This document shows positions 32,641 through 44,632 of a DNA stretch of 64,000 bases, one piece after another. Below the pieces are notes generated by a model. The model was not told the DNA's origin. It did not search any database and worked only from the letters and a program-made list of their open reading frames with translations. Source of the stretch: Tretioscincus oriximinensis (Eukaryota > Chordata > Lepidosauria > Squamata > Gymnophthalmidae); contig JAJVDF010000970.1 of the NCBI GenBank assembly GCA_022410635.1, positions 4,976 to 68,975 on the forward strand. The letters run 5' to 3'. The first letter of the stretch is position 1; each line of letters begins with the position of its first letter. The translations under genes were made by a program, and so were the position numbers.

Positions 32641-33244
32641 AGAAGCAATATTTTTCTTGTATGATGGCAACCAACAACGAGACCTTTATAACATTCATGC
32701 AGAGAGCTCCCAACTTTATTTGCTAATTCTGACCAAACTGTTACTTGTAAAGTGGGAGGCAATGGAGTTAATATCTTTTTGAGCACTCAGCTTTACGATA
32801 CTGGTCTAAAGATGAGTGCTGGAAAAGATATTAACTTGTAAAGCTTGTAAAGCAGAGTCTGTCTGTTGCACTACCAGAAGCAGCAGCCTGAATGCAGACA
32901 TAGTTTAATGCTGCATTTGAAAAAGAGGAAACTATATTGATCCTTTGACCCTTTCTGCACAGGTTCTTCAAACAAACATGTCTGGATGGATCCATATATT
33001 AATGTGAAACTGGAGCCTGATGTGCATGTGACCTTATTCTGTTTCAGAAAGTGGTCTAAGGAATCTCCTGTCCATACACCATTCTAGGCAAGCGCAGACC
33101 CTGCTAGAATGGCATGTGGACAACAGGAACATTGGAAGTATGCAGAAAGTCTTCCTTCCATGTTTAGGACTTTTCAGTGGATAAAGACCCCAAAGCCTTA
33201 AGGATAGGAAATGTTGTTCCAAAGCATTGAGCTCACATGAACTT

Positions 33245-33466
33245 TGAGAAGGATTATCTACACACACACACACACAAAAAAAAAAGGATAGAAAACCCCC
33301 TAGTAGCCTCCCAAAACTCCAATGAGTTTACAGTGAAGTTTTTCCATTTAATTCACAAGGAAAATCAGCCGTCATTGACAGACTGGATATAGGTCAGCCA
33401 ATTGCAAACTAGGATTTTCAGCAGGGTTTCATGGGAAATGTGAAAAAATTCATGGGGAAGAGAAGA
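33245..33466 (+). mobile_element. Family D fragment with a CA/A tract at its left edge
   Basis: A CACACACACA then poly-A run at 33259-33285 precedes AGTAGCCTCCCAAAACTCC, CAGCCAATTGCAAACTAGG and GGGTTTCATGGGAAATG. The piece ends where the SINE begins at 33467. Confidence 0.6.
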
Positions 33467-33725
33467 GAGCCAGTTTGGCACAGTGGTTGAGTGTTGGACT
33501 CGTACCTGGTAGTCTCCCGGTTCGATTCCCCACTCCTCCACGAAAGCCAGCTGGGTGAGCTTGGGCTAGTCACAGTTCTTTGAACTCTCTCAGCCCCACA
33601 TACTCCACAGGGTGTCTGTTGTGGAGAAAGCAACAAAAGCTATGTGCGCCACCCTATGGTTGGCCGCCCTGAGACCTTCGGGTATAGGGTGGGATACAAG
33701 TACAAGTAAATAAATAAATAATAAA
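33467..33725 (+). mobile_element. tRNA-derived SINE, family II, near full length, L2-type tail
   Basis: The head GAGCCAGTTTGGCACAGTGG contains box A, and GGTTCGATTCCCC is an excellent box B. The body GGGTGAGCTTGGGCTAGTCAC, CTCAGCCCCACATACTCCACAGGGTGT follows. The tail GGCCGCCCTGAGACCTTCGGG and following bases is the same 28-base stretch that ends the L2 copy at 2070-2660, then AAATAAATAAATAA. A SINE that copies the tail of a LINE usually depends on that LINE, so L2 is the likely driver here. Confidence 0.9.
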
Positions 33726-33754
33726 TAAGGGATCTCTTCATGTGTGAAGGCAGC

Positions 33755-34045
33755 CAACAATGGCAGTGCATTTAAGTCCTCCTTGTTGTACCAGCTTTGT
33801 CAGCTGCAGGAAACCCAGGATCAGGGCCTTCTCAGTGGTGGTCCCCAGACTATGGAATAGCTTCCTCTTGAGGTGGTTCAAGCGTCATCACTGTGTACGT
33901 TCAGAAAATCTTTGAAGATGCTCCTCTTTAACTTGGTCTTGGGATGAAGAAACAGCTTTTCTTCCCCCACTTTCAGGGATTTTAAAAAATGTTAATTTTG
34001 TTCTCTTGCTTTTATTGTTAGCCACCCTGAGACCTTTGCCAAATG
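33755..34045 (+). mobile_element. L2-clade LINE 3' fragment
   Basis: GGGCCTTCTCAGTGGTGGTCC, GACTATGGAATAGCTTCCTC and GATGCTCCTCTTTAACTTGG encode degraded AFSVV.P..WNS.P and KTHLF-type blocks. The UTR AGCCACCCTGAGACCTTTGCC follows. The frame is broken. Confidence 0.75.
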
Positions 34046-34930
34046 ATTAACCTGCCTGATCTAGACCCACCGACTCCAAATCCAGAAGAAATAAGTGCTT
34101 GAATGACTAGGGATTCTTCTCTTGGAACAGATTTCCTCTTCCTAAGGTGTTTTCCATTCACAGAACTGAACCTTTAAACAAACAAACCTATTCCTCATCA
34201 TAATCAAAATAACTTCCATGGCTGTGAGTGCATTTGATTTAGATTAGGAACTGTACAATCTTATTGCTTCAAAACTTTTTTTTCCTTTTTTTGCATTTTT
34301 TTTTAAAAATTCTGGTTATTGCTATGCTGCTCCATTCTCTGTCTTTTGGGTTATGTTAGGATAAAACAATTATGATTTCACATGATCAATGACAGCATTA
34401 AAAAGAAAATGGATCTTTTAAGACTACATTAAGGTATTATCACCTTCCTTTTGTTTTTTACTAGTAGCTGCTTCTGTTGACAGAGACAAATATCCCTGAT
34501 GGGAATATTACTTTTCCTTTTAAAACAAAATGCCTAAGAATACACGAAAGTGCCCAAGAGCTAGATATTACAACAAAGTAGCAAAGTACCCATTTTTCAG
34601 CATATCACATCTTTACAGAGGTCTGGAAGCTTTCTGGAAGCACTCGATATCTCTTTATTTTATGTATATATAAACATTTCTGCCATACATTGTCTGGACA
34701 TAAAGCTAAATTATATTTTGGTATGATAAGAAATTATTTGCGAGTGGTGATGGATATTTCCTGTCATCTCACCTGGCATGGTTACAAACCACCTTCTGCT
34801 TGTCTTTTGGGCTGAATCCAGACACAGAAAAAAGGTGAAATAAATGCATCTTGGAAGTGGTGGCATCCATACATTACATGTCAGAAAATGCCACTTCAAC
34901 TGCTTCTAAGGATTAGAGGTTAAATAAGAT
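34046..34930. other. Unassigned
   Basis: About 900 bp of AT-rich, apparently unique sequence; no gene seen. Confidence 0.35.
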
Positions 34931-35300
34931 CATCTTCTACCCATTGAGCTTTATCCTGGGCTACACCTTGGGACAGAGCTTGGCCATCCACATGCCAGTG
35001 TACTGCAGGCCACACAGGAGCCTGCCATAGACTGTCGCCGGGAGGCTTTGATTCCAAGGTATAGCCCAGTATAAGGCTCAAGTGACATGGACATGGCAGG
35101 CCTTATAAAATGGTCAAAATTCCTCTTTTCCATATCCATTAAAGCTGCAAANCTTACATCATGGTTTTTAATGGTAACCAGAGTTACAAGATAAAATGCA
35201 GGAGAGAAGCTGACGCCTTTAGTGAATATGAAAAAGTGGCACCCTCCTCCCGGCATGTGCAGCAGGTATTAGTAACAGCTGCACCTGATGAAAAGCCATT
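34931..35300. mobile_element. Decayed GGCCCTGTC foldback followed by a family E piece
   Basis: 34935-35095 carries ATTGAGCTTTATCCTGGGC, GGCCATCCACATGCCAGTG and GTATAGCCCAGTATAAGGCTC. 35115-35300 carries CCATATCCATTAAAGCTGC and GCTGCACCTGATGAAAAGCC. Both are diverged. One ambiguous base lies near 35152. Confidence 0.5.
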
Positions 35301-35310
35301 TCCTCTATAG

Positions 35311-35866
35311 CAGGGGTGGGCAAACCTTTTGGAGTCGAGAGCCATTTTGTGGCCACGCCTCCTTCCCAGGGTGACTTGGGGGCCGCATGGCCATACACTC
35401 TCTCCCAGGCCTTGCCCTCTTCCTAAGCCCCGCCCCTTCCCAAGACTTTTTTCTTTCCTGCTTTCCCTCTCTCTCTCTTTCCTTTCCTTTCAGGTTTGCA
35501 GACACGGTGCACACCAAGAGCAGTTCTGGACATCATCAGCAAGCGACGGCCACCTGCCTGACTCAGCCCTCTGCCTGTGCCATGTGCCAACAGCAGATTC
35601 CGGTCTGACTGCTGCGCAGCGCATGCGCACAGCCACAGGCAGGCAGCTGAGTCGGGCAGGCGGCACTNGCTTGCTGCCAATGTCTAGACCTGCTCTTGTC
35701 CGGATGACGCGGACATGGTGCACACCACCAAAATCAGTTACAGACATTTTGAGGAGGTAAAACAGGGGAATTCCCCTCACCCCGGGGTTATTCTGGTGAG
35801 GTCAGAGCCACACTCAAGTGGCCAAAGAGCCACACGTGGCCCTAGAGCCACAATTTCTGACCTATG
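35311..35866. mobile_element. hAT-superfamily (Charlie-like) non-autonomous transposon
   Basis: It starts CAGGGGTGGGCAAACCTTTTG and ends AGAGCCACAATTTCTGACCTATG, an imperfect inverse. It contains the GAGCCACACGTGGC motif typical of Charlie-like ends. The 8-bp flanks CTCTATAG (35303-35310) and CCCTACAG (35867-35874) agree at 6 of 8 positions, consistent with an aged hAT target duplication. The overlapping open frames inside (35329-35780, both strands) show no transposase motifs. Confidence 0.78.
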
Positions 35867-35929
35867 CCCTACAGTCATTAAAGGCAGAACTGTGTGGGAA
35901 GTATTAACTGCTGTACTCTAAGGAAGAAA

Positions 35930-36091
35930 TCTTTGGCTTGCCTTTGGCTGAGAATAAAACTACTCTCCCTTTCCTAATTTTAGATGCAGCTGTTTTTAAC
36001 ATGTTAATTGTGCTTTTATTGTTAACCGCCCAGAGGCCTTTGGGTAGAGGGTGCTGTAGATATTTGAATAAATAAATAAAAATAAATAAAT
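35930..36091 (+). mobile_element. L2-clade LINE 3' tail
   Basis: GCCTTTGGCTGAGAATAAAAC, TTTTATTGTTAACCGCCCAGAGG and AATAAATAAATAAAAATAAAT match the last coding residues and tail of L2. Confidence 0.78.
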
Positions 36092-37084
36092 TCAGGTAGA
36101 AAAAAATGATAGATCCCTGTTCTTATCAGACAGGGTGTAAGTCTCATTCATTGTGCAAAATGTGCTATGATTTATTTGCTGTGTTATCATGAACTATATA
36201 AGAAATATTCTTATTATTCCTGAAATAGAATACAGTCATTAAAGGTGTAAACATCTCTCCTAAATCTGGTAACCCTAGTGGATTACCTGGTAATCTGTAG
36301 ACAGGTTGGTTTTTCAATAGGAGACAAATGCAATTTCAAAATTCCATGTTTTCAGTCTGGTCTTGTTCTAGATCATATCATGGGAACTTTCCTTAATCTG
36401 CACTAGCATGTGGATGGCAGGGACCTATTCTGAGATATAATCCTGAATAAGGCTCAGTGCAAAAAGAGCTTATCAAGTACAGAAGAAAAAGAGGCCACCT
36501 CCTCATTTTATTCCGTTGCTTTCTTCAACCTGACGACTCATACCAAAGGGATGTTCATCCATTGTTCTATTAGTCCTCCTCTGCTGATAACAGTCCTACC
36601 AGTTCCTACAGCAGGATACTAGAACATTATATAATTGTCTAATAATACTGCATTCATTTCACTGAGATAGTATACAATTGTTGTTAAGGTGTCAAACTTT
36701 TCGGAGAAATCAATGGCAATTTTATCAGCATCTTTCTATTTTAAGAGAAGCCATTCTTAACACTAAGAACAATTCTGAAGAGTAAACACCCATTTCTTAT
36801 AATGTGTGTTATCCATGACCTGAGCACTAACATGAGAATTACAATTTGCTAGTAAACTGTCCAAGCGTCACACTGGAGATTAGGCCTCAAAATACAATCT
36901 TAAATCCTTCTCTAAAAATCATAGCAGTGTTAATAAGTGCAGTTATGTTATCACAACACATGGAGCAAAACTACTGCTTCATTTTGTCAAACAAATGCTT
37001 GAATTAAAGAGCTATAAATATAGGCTATGTGAAATACATAGAATTTTTTGCAAGGTTAGTTGTACACACCAGAAAAAGACTAAG
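36092..37084. other. Unassigned; candidate conserved non-coding DNA at 36590-37060
   Basis: 36350-36460 has traces of the GGCCCTGTC foldback (CTAGCATGTGGATGGCAGG). The rest is AT-rich and looks unique. Confidence 0.3.
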
Positions 37085-37312
37085 TCACACGGATACTTTT
37101 AAATGTCTTCAGCCCTAAAATGGATTAAAGCAGGAAAAATTGGTTTGAAAATCACACACACACACAGAGAAAAAATAAATTTGAATTGGACTGAAAACTA
37201 AATCTGTCTTTTTCTGGTTTTCAGTCCAATTCAAAACTTTTCCTTTTGTTTTAAGTACAGTTCTTCAAGTCTGCAGACAGTTTAAAAGCATGCATGTGAC
37301 CAGGCCCAAGAA
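37085..37312. mobile_element. Foldback family C copy, longer arms
   Basis: Left TAAATGTCTTCAGCCCTAAA pairs with right AGACAGTTTAAAAGCATGC. Centrally, TTTGAATTGGACTGAAAAC pairs with GGTTTTCAGTCCAATTCAAA almost perfectly. The right edge carries ATGTGACCAGGCCC. Confidence 0.65.
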
Positions 37313-38879
37313 TATTTATTTTTCAGTGTTTTGCACCACCACTAATAGTGATTTTCACTATTAACTGTACAATCGTTNATATTATTCTATACTTCATCGT
37401 AGTATTTGTGCTATAGAGTTTCATCCTGGCCTTATCCTTGTTCTAGGCCAGGAATGTGCTGGGTTGTGTAGTGTGTGCTGATGGCAATCCAGAAGAAAAC
37501 CAAATCAATCCAAATTCCATGTTGGTTCATTGCAAGATAAAGAGCACAAAAGGTTTCCAGAACTCTTTTAACACATTATAAACAATGTATAATAATTTCA
37601 TTTGTCTTTTTTCCAAGTGCATTACTTACATCGTAACTTCCAGTACAGATGTGTGAAACTAGTTTGATAAGCCCCAAATACTTAATTGGGATGAGGTATT
37701 AATGAAATATCATTAATAAAAAGAAATTCTACCTTATTTGGGGGACACAGTAATGATGTCCAAAAAAAGACAATTAAACTCATTCTTCAAGAATGAAGTA
37801 GATGTGTGACCGTGGTCCAAATCAAGGGAAGTATGTGGTGCTCTCACGCTAAGGCTGCCTTCTGTGTATGTTTCGCTAACCTGCTCTGTGTCCCCTTCAC
37901 TGAGACTATTATGGATTTATGGAAAGAAAATTCATTAATTCATTTCATGAGCAGTTAAGGCCCAACAAGCTCTGTTTGACACAACCCTCACCAATTTATC
38001 TTAATTAAACTAGAGAAATGTTATGATTTCCAAGATTCTTTAACTTCACAAAGCCAAATGACACAGAACCAGAATATTAACACAGGTTGGATAGAAGGAT
38101 AGACCAGGTGCACAATTGGATTTGATAAGTACCATTTCTTACAGCTTATCACCTTAGAGCATCTTCACACAGTGGCCATTTCTTGCACTGGCACTTATTC
38201 TGAATTACATCCTAGAATAAGGACCTATTTTCATCTACATGTTTGAGCAGACCATAGTAGGCCTTACCTGTGTCCTGCTGTTGTCAGCACCAATATGCAG
38301 GTGACACGGTCTATTCAGAGATATAATTCAATGCAGAAAGGCCTGTATTATAATCTGCATTTTCTGCATATATGGCTTTTCTTACCACAGATTCAGATAC
38401 AAATGAAGAATAACCCTGATTAAATATATAAAGATAATAATCAATGTCAGATGTAACTTTCAGATCATTTGGGTTTGCAGATAAATTTGCATATTTTATG
38501 TTTTATGCATATAGGGGAAAAACTAAACTGTTTCTCAGTGATGGCTTTGTTACAGAGTATTGATACATTTTTAGCTTTCTTTTCCTGAAAGAAATTAAGG
38601 ACAGTCGTCACTTTGGTGAACGTCTTATGGTTATTTTTTATACAAGGTATTTTATTGCTGTTGTTATATACTTACTCTCTGCTGTTGTATCAGCTAACGG
38701 ATCCAGGATTTTTTCAATCTCCATTGTGGGTGACAACACTTTTGGATTGGTCTGAACCAATATTGGTGTCTAGATCACACCTTTCTGTAATTGAAACCAG
38801 CAGATCAGACTAGGTTGATCCATATCAAATAGTTCAGAATATGGATGGGTACGTGCGGTCCCAAAGAGAAATACACCAC
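37313..38879. other. Mostly unassigned
   Basis: Diverged foldback traces at 38160-38350 (TTGCACTGGCACTTATTCTG, AGGTGACACGGTCTATTC). Otherwise there is no gene or repeat. One ambiguous base lies near 37378. Confidence 0.35.
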
Positions 38880-41800
38880 CTATTCAGGCCCTGATTACAC
38901 ATATGCTTTCAAATTATCTTCATTCCTGGACTAAATCAGAAAAGAAACTTTTTCTAGTGTTTAATCAACAGGGATTTAGATTTCTACATCGTGGAGTGAG
39001 CTACTTATAAGATGGACTCCTGGCAAGGGATGGGCTGCACCTTACAAGAATAGGAAATAATATTTTTAGAAGCTGTCTGGCATCACTCATCAGGAGAGCT
39101 TTAACTAAAGCGAAAGGGGAAAGGAAATAAAAGGGCAGGGAAACATGCACAGCCAATGCAGAGGACAATCTTACTGGTCAAAAGAACACAAACTAAAATG
39201 CTTCTACACTAATGCACATAGCATGGGAAACAAACAAGGAGAATTGTAGATCCTAGCACAGGAAAATAAATACGATATCATAGGTATTACTGAAACTTGG
39301 TGGGATGAGACACATGATTGGAATAAAAAGCTTAGAGGTTACAACTTATTTGTAAGAAACAGACTTAACAAAAGGGCAGGTGGTGTTGCATTGTATGTTA
39401 GGGATTCAAGTTTCAGAAAATGGAAGCTCTGTAGAAACCGTCTGGGTAAGAATACAAGGAGAGAAAAACAGAAAGGACACCATTGTGGGAGTTTATTATA
39501 GGCCTCCTGGAAGATATGGATGAACTCTTCCTACAACAGATGACTATGCTCTNAAATAAACATGACATAGTGATTATGGGAGATTTTAATTATCCAGACA
39601 TTTGTTTGGAATCTTTTATCTTCTCTAGCTGATAACTTTATCTGTCAAAAGGTGGAAGAAAAAGCAAGGGGATCTTCTATCCTGGAACTAATTCTTACCA
39701 ACAANGAGGAGATAGCTGACAAAGTAAGGGTAGCTGGGATATTAGGGGGCAGTGACAATGCAATCATTGAATTCTATATAACAAAGGGAGGAAGACCTGA
39801 GGGGACTCANACTTCAAGACTGGATTTTAGAAGAGCAGATTTTGATGGACTCAGGAGAGTAGGAAGGATCCAATGGTTGGATGTCTTAACGAACAGAAAT
39901 GTCCAAAAAAGACAGGAAATCTTGCAAAATGAGATTCTAGACGCACAATCTTTAACAATCCCCAAAAGAAGAAAACATGGGAAGCCTCTAAGGAGGCCAT
40001 TGTGGATGAACCCAGATCTAAAAAGGAAAAAAATGTTTATGAAATGGAAGAAGAACATTTCTAAGGAAGAATATAAGGCAGTCTGCAGCAACTGTAGGGC
40101 ACGTGTCAGAAAACCTAAAGCTAAATATGAACTGAGTCTTGCAAGGAATATAAAAAGCAATAATAAAGGCTTTGGAGGGGTACGTGAAAATAAAAATAAA
40201 AGCTAAAGATGCTACAGGAGTTCTAAAAAAGGAAAAATGGTGAATTGATCAAAAACAATACTGAGAAAGCTGAACTTCTGAACTCTTATTTTGCACCTGT
40301 TTTTTTCTGAGAAAGAAAATACAATAACAGCTGGCTTTCATTGTGCTATTGAAGGAACAAAAGAATCAAGGCACTTAATAAACAGAGAAAAGGTGAGGAA
40401 TTCTTAGCTAATTTAAATGAATTCAAGTCTCCAGGCCCAGATGGACTACATCCCAAGGTACTAAAGGAACTAACAGGAGTAGTAGTGGAACCACAGGAGA
40501 AGTCCCAGTAGAATGGAGAAGGGCAAATGTTGTCCCTATCTTCAAAAATGGGAGAAAGGTGGAACGGGGAAGCTACAGGTCTGTGAATCTGACTTTAATA
40601 CCAGGAAAGCACCTTGAACAAGTTATAAAGCAGTATGTATGCTAGCACTTGGATAGGAATACTGTAATTAACCAGAGCCAACATGGGTTTATGACAAACA
40701 ANTCGTGCCAGACTAATCTAATTTCTTTCTATGATAGAATGATAAAATGGGTGGGTCAGGGAAATGCAGTAGACATGGTATATCTTGACTTCAGTAGAGC
40801 ATTTGACAAAGTATCTCATTCCATTNTGATTGAAAAATGNTCAAGTATGGGATTGACAAAACAACAGTTAGATGGATTCAAAACTGGCTTAGTGATCATA
40901 CTCAAAGAGTGGTAATAAATGGTTGAACATTTCAAATGGAAGAATGTTTCAAATTGGGTACCACAAGGGTCTGTCCTGGGTCCAGGGCTATTTAACATAT
41001 TTATAAATGACTTGGATCANGGAATTGAAGGAAAACTTGTAAAATTTACAGATGACGCAAAGTTAGGAGGTGTTGCTAACACTAAACAAGATAAAGGATT
41101 CAAAATGATCTAGACAAACTAGAACAATGGGCGACAGAGTAAGACGTGTATGAATAAGCTCAGAAATATTACTCTTACACTGCCTCTGATTTTCAAATTA
41201 TGGCTGGTTTGACAAAAAAAGCTCTGATTTTCTGGGGTTTTTTTTTGTATTTAATAGAGATAAATGCAAGATCCTACATCTGGGCAAAAATATATATGAA
41301 AACAGCACATATAGAATAGGAGGAATATGCTTGAGCAGCAGCACATATGAAATGGACCTGGTTGTATTGGTAGATCACAGCCTAAACATGAGTCAACAGT
41401 GTGAAGCATCTGCAAAAAAGGCAAACACAATCCTGGGGTGAATTAAGAGGAGCATAGAATCTCGATCACCTGAANTAATTATTTCTCTCTACAGTAGTTT
41501 GGTACAATCACACTTGGAATACTGTGTTCAGTTCTGGGGCCCTCAGTTTAAAAAGGACATTGATAAACTAGAGCACTTTCAAAAGAGAGTTACAAGGATG
41601 GTGAGTGGTCTGGAAACCATGTCCTATGAGGAAAGGTTAAAAGATCTATTAGTCTGCAAAAGAGAAGACTGAGAGGAGACCTGATAGCTGTCTACAAATA
41701 TCTGAAGGGCTGTCACAGAGCAGAGAGATCAGCATTGTTCTCATTAGCACATGGAAGGACTAGAAACAATGGGATGATACTGCAAGGGAGAAGATTTAGA

Positions 41801-42098
41801 TTAGATATCAGAAAAAAAAAATTCTAACAGGCAGGGTGATAAACCAGTGGAACAGGTGGTCACAGGGGGTGGCGAGTTCATCTTCGATGGAAGTATTCAA
41901 ACAGAGGATGGACAGTCATCTGTATGGGATGGTTTAATGAATCCTGCATTGAGCTGGGTGTTGGACCTGATGAACCTGGAGGTCCCTTCCAATTCTATGA
42001 TTCTAATCCAGTTCAAAATCACTTTTTCTTCTTTTTCAGTCTAGTTCGTCAGGACTGAAGTCAGTTCAAAAACACTTTTGTGACCAGGCCTGTTATTA
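38880..42098. mobile_element. Foldback family C copy split by a 3-kb CR1
   Basis: The left half (38888-38965) starts CAGGCCCTGATTACACATATG. The right half (42008-42098) ends CACTTTTGTGACCAGGCCTG, its imperfect inverse, and contains CGTCAGGACTGAAGTCAG against CTTCATTCCTGGAC on the left. The CR1 sits at the apex. Confidence 0.68.
38966..42007 (+). mobile_element. CR1 LINE, 3.0-kb 3' portion with endonuclease and RT remnants
   Basis: ORF2 landmarks run in order. The apurinic-like endonuclease is represented by IIGITETWWDETHDWN (about 39270-39325), YRPPGRYGD-like (39500-39520) and IMGDFNYPD (about 39575-39600). A linker frame occupies 39652-40206. The reverse transcriptase shows FKSPGPDGLHPKVLKEL (about 40422-40472), QHGFMTN (40678), VYLDFSRAFDKVSHS (about 40777-40825), [17 protein letters not shown] and KFTDDAK (about 40965-41060). 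The catalytic motif reads FTDDAK where relatives here read FADDTK. The C-terminal blocks [20 protein letters not shown] and [12 protein letters not shown] follow. The UTR ends GAGGTCCCTTCCAATTCTATG at 42001, the ATTCTATG-type terminus. Stops, frameshifts and a foreign stretch of about 110 bp at 41140-41255 inactivate it. The 5' end is missing. Confidence 0.9.
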
Positions 42099-42599
42099 AT
42101 ACTGCTAGAAACAGGCACCTTTTAAAAGCTGAAGTAGTTCGAATGTGCAAGCCTATTTTGTCAAGCTCATTAGTCTATGGGTATGTTTATTGATCTAAAC
42201 CTACTTAAACATCTCTTAATAAAAAATGCCAGGAAAGAAAGAGTGAGAGTAACTTTGGTGTAGTGGTTAGAGTGCTGGACTCGCACCTGGTAGTCTCCAA
42301 ATAAATAAATAAATGTTGATATCCTTGTGGAAATATTTTCTGCAAAGCTTGCACTGCAATGTCAAAATGAGTCTTTGTACGGGAGTTGNGAAGAATGTGT
42401 TTGGTTCATTTCATCAGTGACAATAGATGTGGACAATTGCAGATGGTTTGGAAACACCTCATGAAAAGGACGAACATTTTATTTAATTGCTATGGTAGAA
42501 ATTATTCTTCCTTGAACTGGAGAAGANAAACAGTCGAGTGACACCCTACAATCATTTTCACGCTTCATTCAAAATGCACCCTTAGATGTATCTTTATAT
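42099..42599. other. Unassigned, with a SINE remnant at 42243-42315
   Basis: 42243-42315 (GTGTAGTGGTTAGAGTGCTGG, GGTAGTCTCC then AAATAAATAAATAAATG) is a family II SINE head joined directly to its tail, with the body deleted. Ambiguous bases lie near 42389 and 42527. Confidence 0.6.
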
Positions 42600-43240
42600 A
42601 TTTCGAACTGTCAAAGGATTGCACCAGAATAGAACTTTGAGCCTTCAGTGGCTACAAAAGAGAGGAATTTTCTCCAGGGGCAGCTTCTGATGCCTGTAGC
42701 ACCTGAGGGGAAAATCTGTTAAAAGTGCAAAGTTCTGTCCTGGCTTTTATGTGGAAACCTTACACTAAGGTGGGTTTTAGTACGCCTGTAATAATTCCTT
42801 ATTTCAATAGCCCTCTTGAACCCAACTTCCTTCAAAGGAACAAAATGGCAGCAAACATAATACTTATCCACACCAGGCACATCCTCCAATATGCCTATTT
42901 CTGTGATTGTGATAACCAAGGCCCTTTCGGCAATAGGACTTATTAGCTCTCAGAATAGGGATCTGCTATCTGAATGTTGATGCAGTTGATAACCCACCCA
43001 TGGCCTTCCTTAGTCTATATTAGTCCCTATTTGGAGAATAAAGCAGGGTTCTCATATAAAAACTGCTTTGCAATTTCAATGCACATAGAAGAGAAGTATT
43101 TTCATCAGGTGCAGCTTATAATGCTTGCTGCATTGGATATTTGTGTGTGAATCACTTTTTCCACACCCATTAAAAGTGCAAAGTTCTATCCTGTTTTTTA
43201 TGTGTTATCCTAAGAATAAGTCATAGTGCAGAAAGGCCCT
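42600..43240. mobile_element. Half copies of foldback family E
   Basis: AAAAGTGCAAAGTTCTGTCC and GCTTTTATGTGG (42720-42760) recur as AAAAGTGCAAAGTTCTATCC and TTTTTTATGTG (43168-43206). GGGGCAGCTTCTGATGCC and CAGGTGCAGCTTATAATGC are the matching inner parts. Confidence 0.5.
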
Positions 43241-44320
43241 GAGCTATCCCGAGAGCTCCAGTGCACTCTATATGACCCCCAAAAGTAATGACAACCATTT
43301 GTAGCTACTCGTCATAGTATGGTTTGACCTGAGAAACTCTAAAACTTGGTTTAACTTTTATTAACACTATGTGTTTGGAAACTTTCCTTAAAATAAAAAT
43401 TTTCCCTTGACCAGCAAGGGCAATTGTCAGCTGGAAGGCCCCAACAGCAGCTGGTGAGCTACTCAGCCAAGTTCTTCAGAGATTGTCCATCAACAATGAC
43501 AGCCTGTTAGCTTCTGCTCTGGCATTTACTTAATCTTCGGAACAGATTTCCTGGCTCTAGGAAACTTAATTTCTTTCTCTTTTGACCCAGAACGCCGGCC
43601 AAAACATTGTTTGCAATCTGTACAGACAGAGCGGTCTGTTCTCTTCTCCCTATGAGCTTGGTTTTTTGCTGTTAAATTTCTCTAAAACAGTCATATTGAT
43701 ATGCTCAAAAATCCACTGTTGGGTTTCAGATAAAGGGTCACATCTGTTCATGAAAATCTTCTTTTCTGCCGGGTTACAGTCAATGCAGCTGCTGCTCACC
43801 GGATGGAACAAAGTTTTGTCCTGTGGGGACCAAGAGGGAGTGGGTGGAAAGAATCAAAATGCCATCTGATTAAAAATAGCCATCCTTTCAGGAACACACA
43901 GATTCAACCCAACCCAGGACGTGCTTCTTTAAGATTTAAGTGCATATTTGGCACAGAGTAACAGAGAGAAGGGAGGAGCACACATTATTTTTAATGCATT
44001 CTCTGTAGGCAGCTCCCTAGAATACAAGTTGTTCCATTTTGGATTGATGCAATAAAGAAATTGGGCTCTTTCTTTTTGTTGTTGAGAATTACTGCTAGAA
44101 GATCAATTCTTTTGTTTCTCATAATTCTGGCTCCTAAAGACATAGTTAATAACTCCTTGCTGTTATGGCTTCACTCTTGCACTAGATGTGTTGCAATTGG
44201 GCACTTGAATAATTCATCAAAAGCATTATGGATGCAAAAGTAACAGTCGTAGACTCACAGTACAGGCTTGCAAGCAAAATCGTAATTATAGCTTCCATTC
44301 CTGGCACTCAGCAAGGATTT
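43241..44320. other. Unassigned
   Basis: About 1 kb without recognised repeats. The 95-codon frame at 43582-43869 has no known motif and no supporting splice context. Confidence 0.35.
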
Positions 44321-44395
44321 AGGGTGCATCCAGACAGCTGCCATTTGTAGCCCTATTTCTATATCTCGTGCTATAAAGAGCTTATACTAAGATGT
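44321..44395 (+). mobile_element. Family D terminus
   Basis: AGGGTGCATCCAGACAGCTG, TAGCCCTATTTCTATATCTCG and GCTATAAAGAGCTTATAC are a terminal piece of family D. Confidence 0.6.
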
Positions 44396-44419
44396 TATCC
44401 AGAACAAGCCCTAATCCAG

Positions 44420-44632
44420 AAAGGCCCTTCCTACATCAAGTTATTAAACAGTATCTATGCCTGCATTTGGATGGGAACGTGGAAATTTACCAAAGGCAAC
44501 ACGGGTTTGTAACAAACAAGTCATGCCAGCTTAATCCAGTTTCTACGACAGAATCATGGAATGGGTTGATCAGGGAAATGCAGCAGATGTAGTGGATCTT
44601 AACTTCAGNAAAGCGTTTGAAACATGTGGCTC
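44420..44632 (+). mobile_element. CR1 LINE, internal RT fragment
   Basis: RPFLHQVIKQYLCLHLDG, YQRQHGFVTNKSCQLNP and, in another frame, VVDLNFSKAFE are CR1 reverse-transcriptase blocks just before and at motif A. The piece has neither end of the element. One ambiguous base lies near 44609. Confidence 0.72.

Noticed and set aside
33467..33540. tRNA gene
   Set aside because: Box A and box B are good, but the sequence continues into a SINE body and tail and lacks a complete cloverleaf.
35329..35780. Overlapping frames on both strands inside the hAT element
   Set aside because: No transposase motifs; the GC-rich composition explains the openness.
42725..42946. 73-codon frame near family E pieces
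   Set aside because: It overlaps a decayed foldback arm; no motif.
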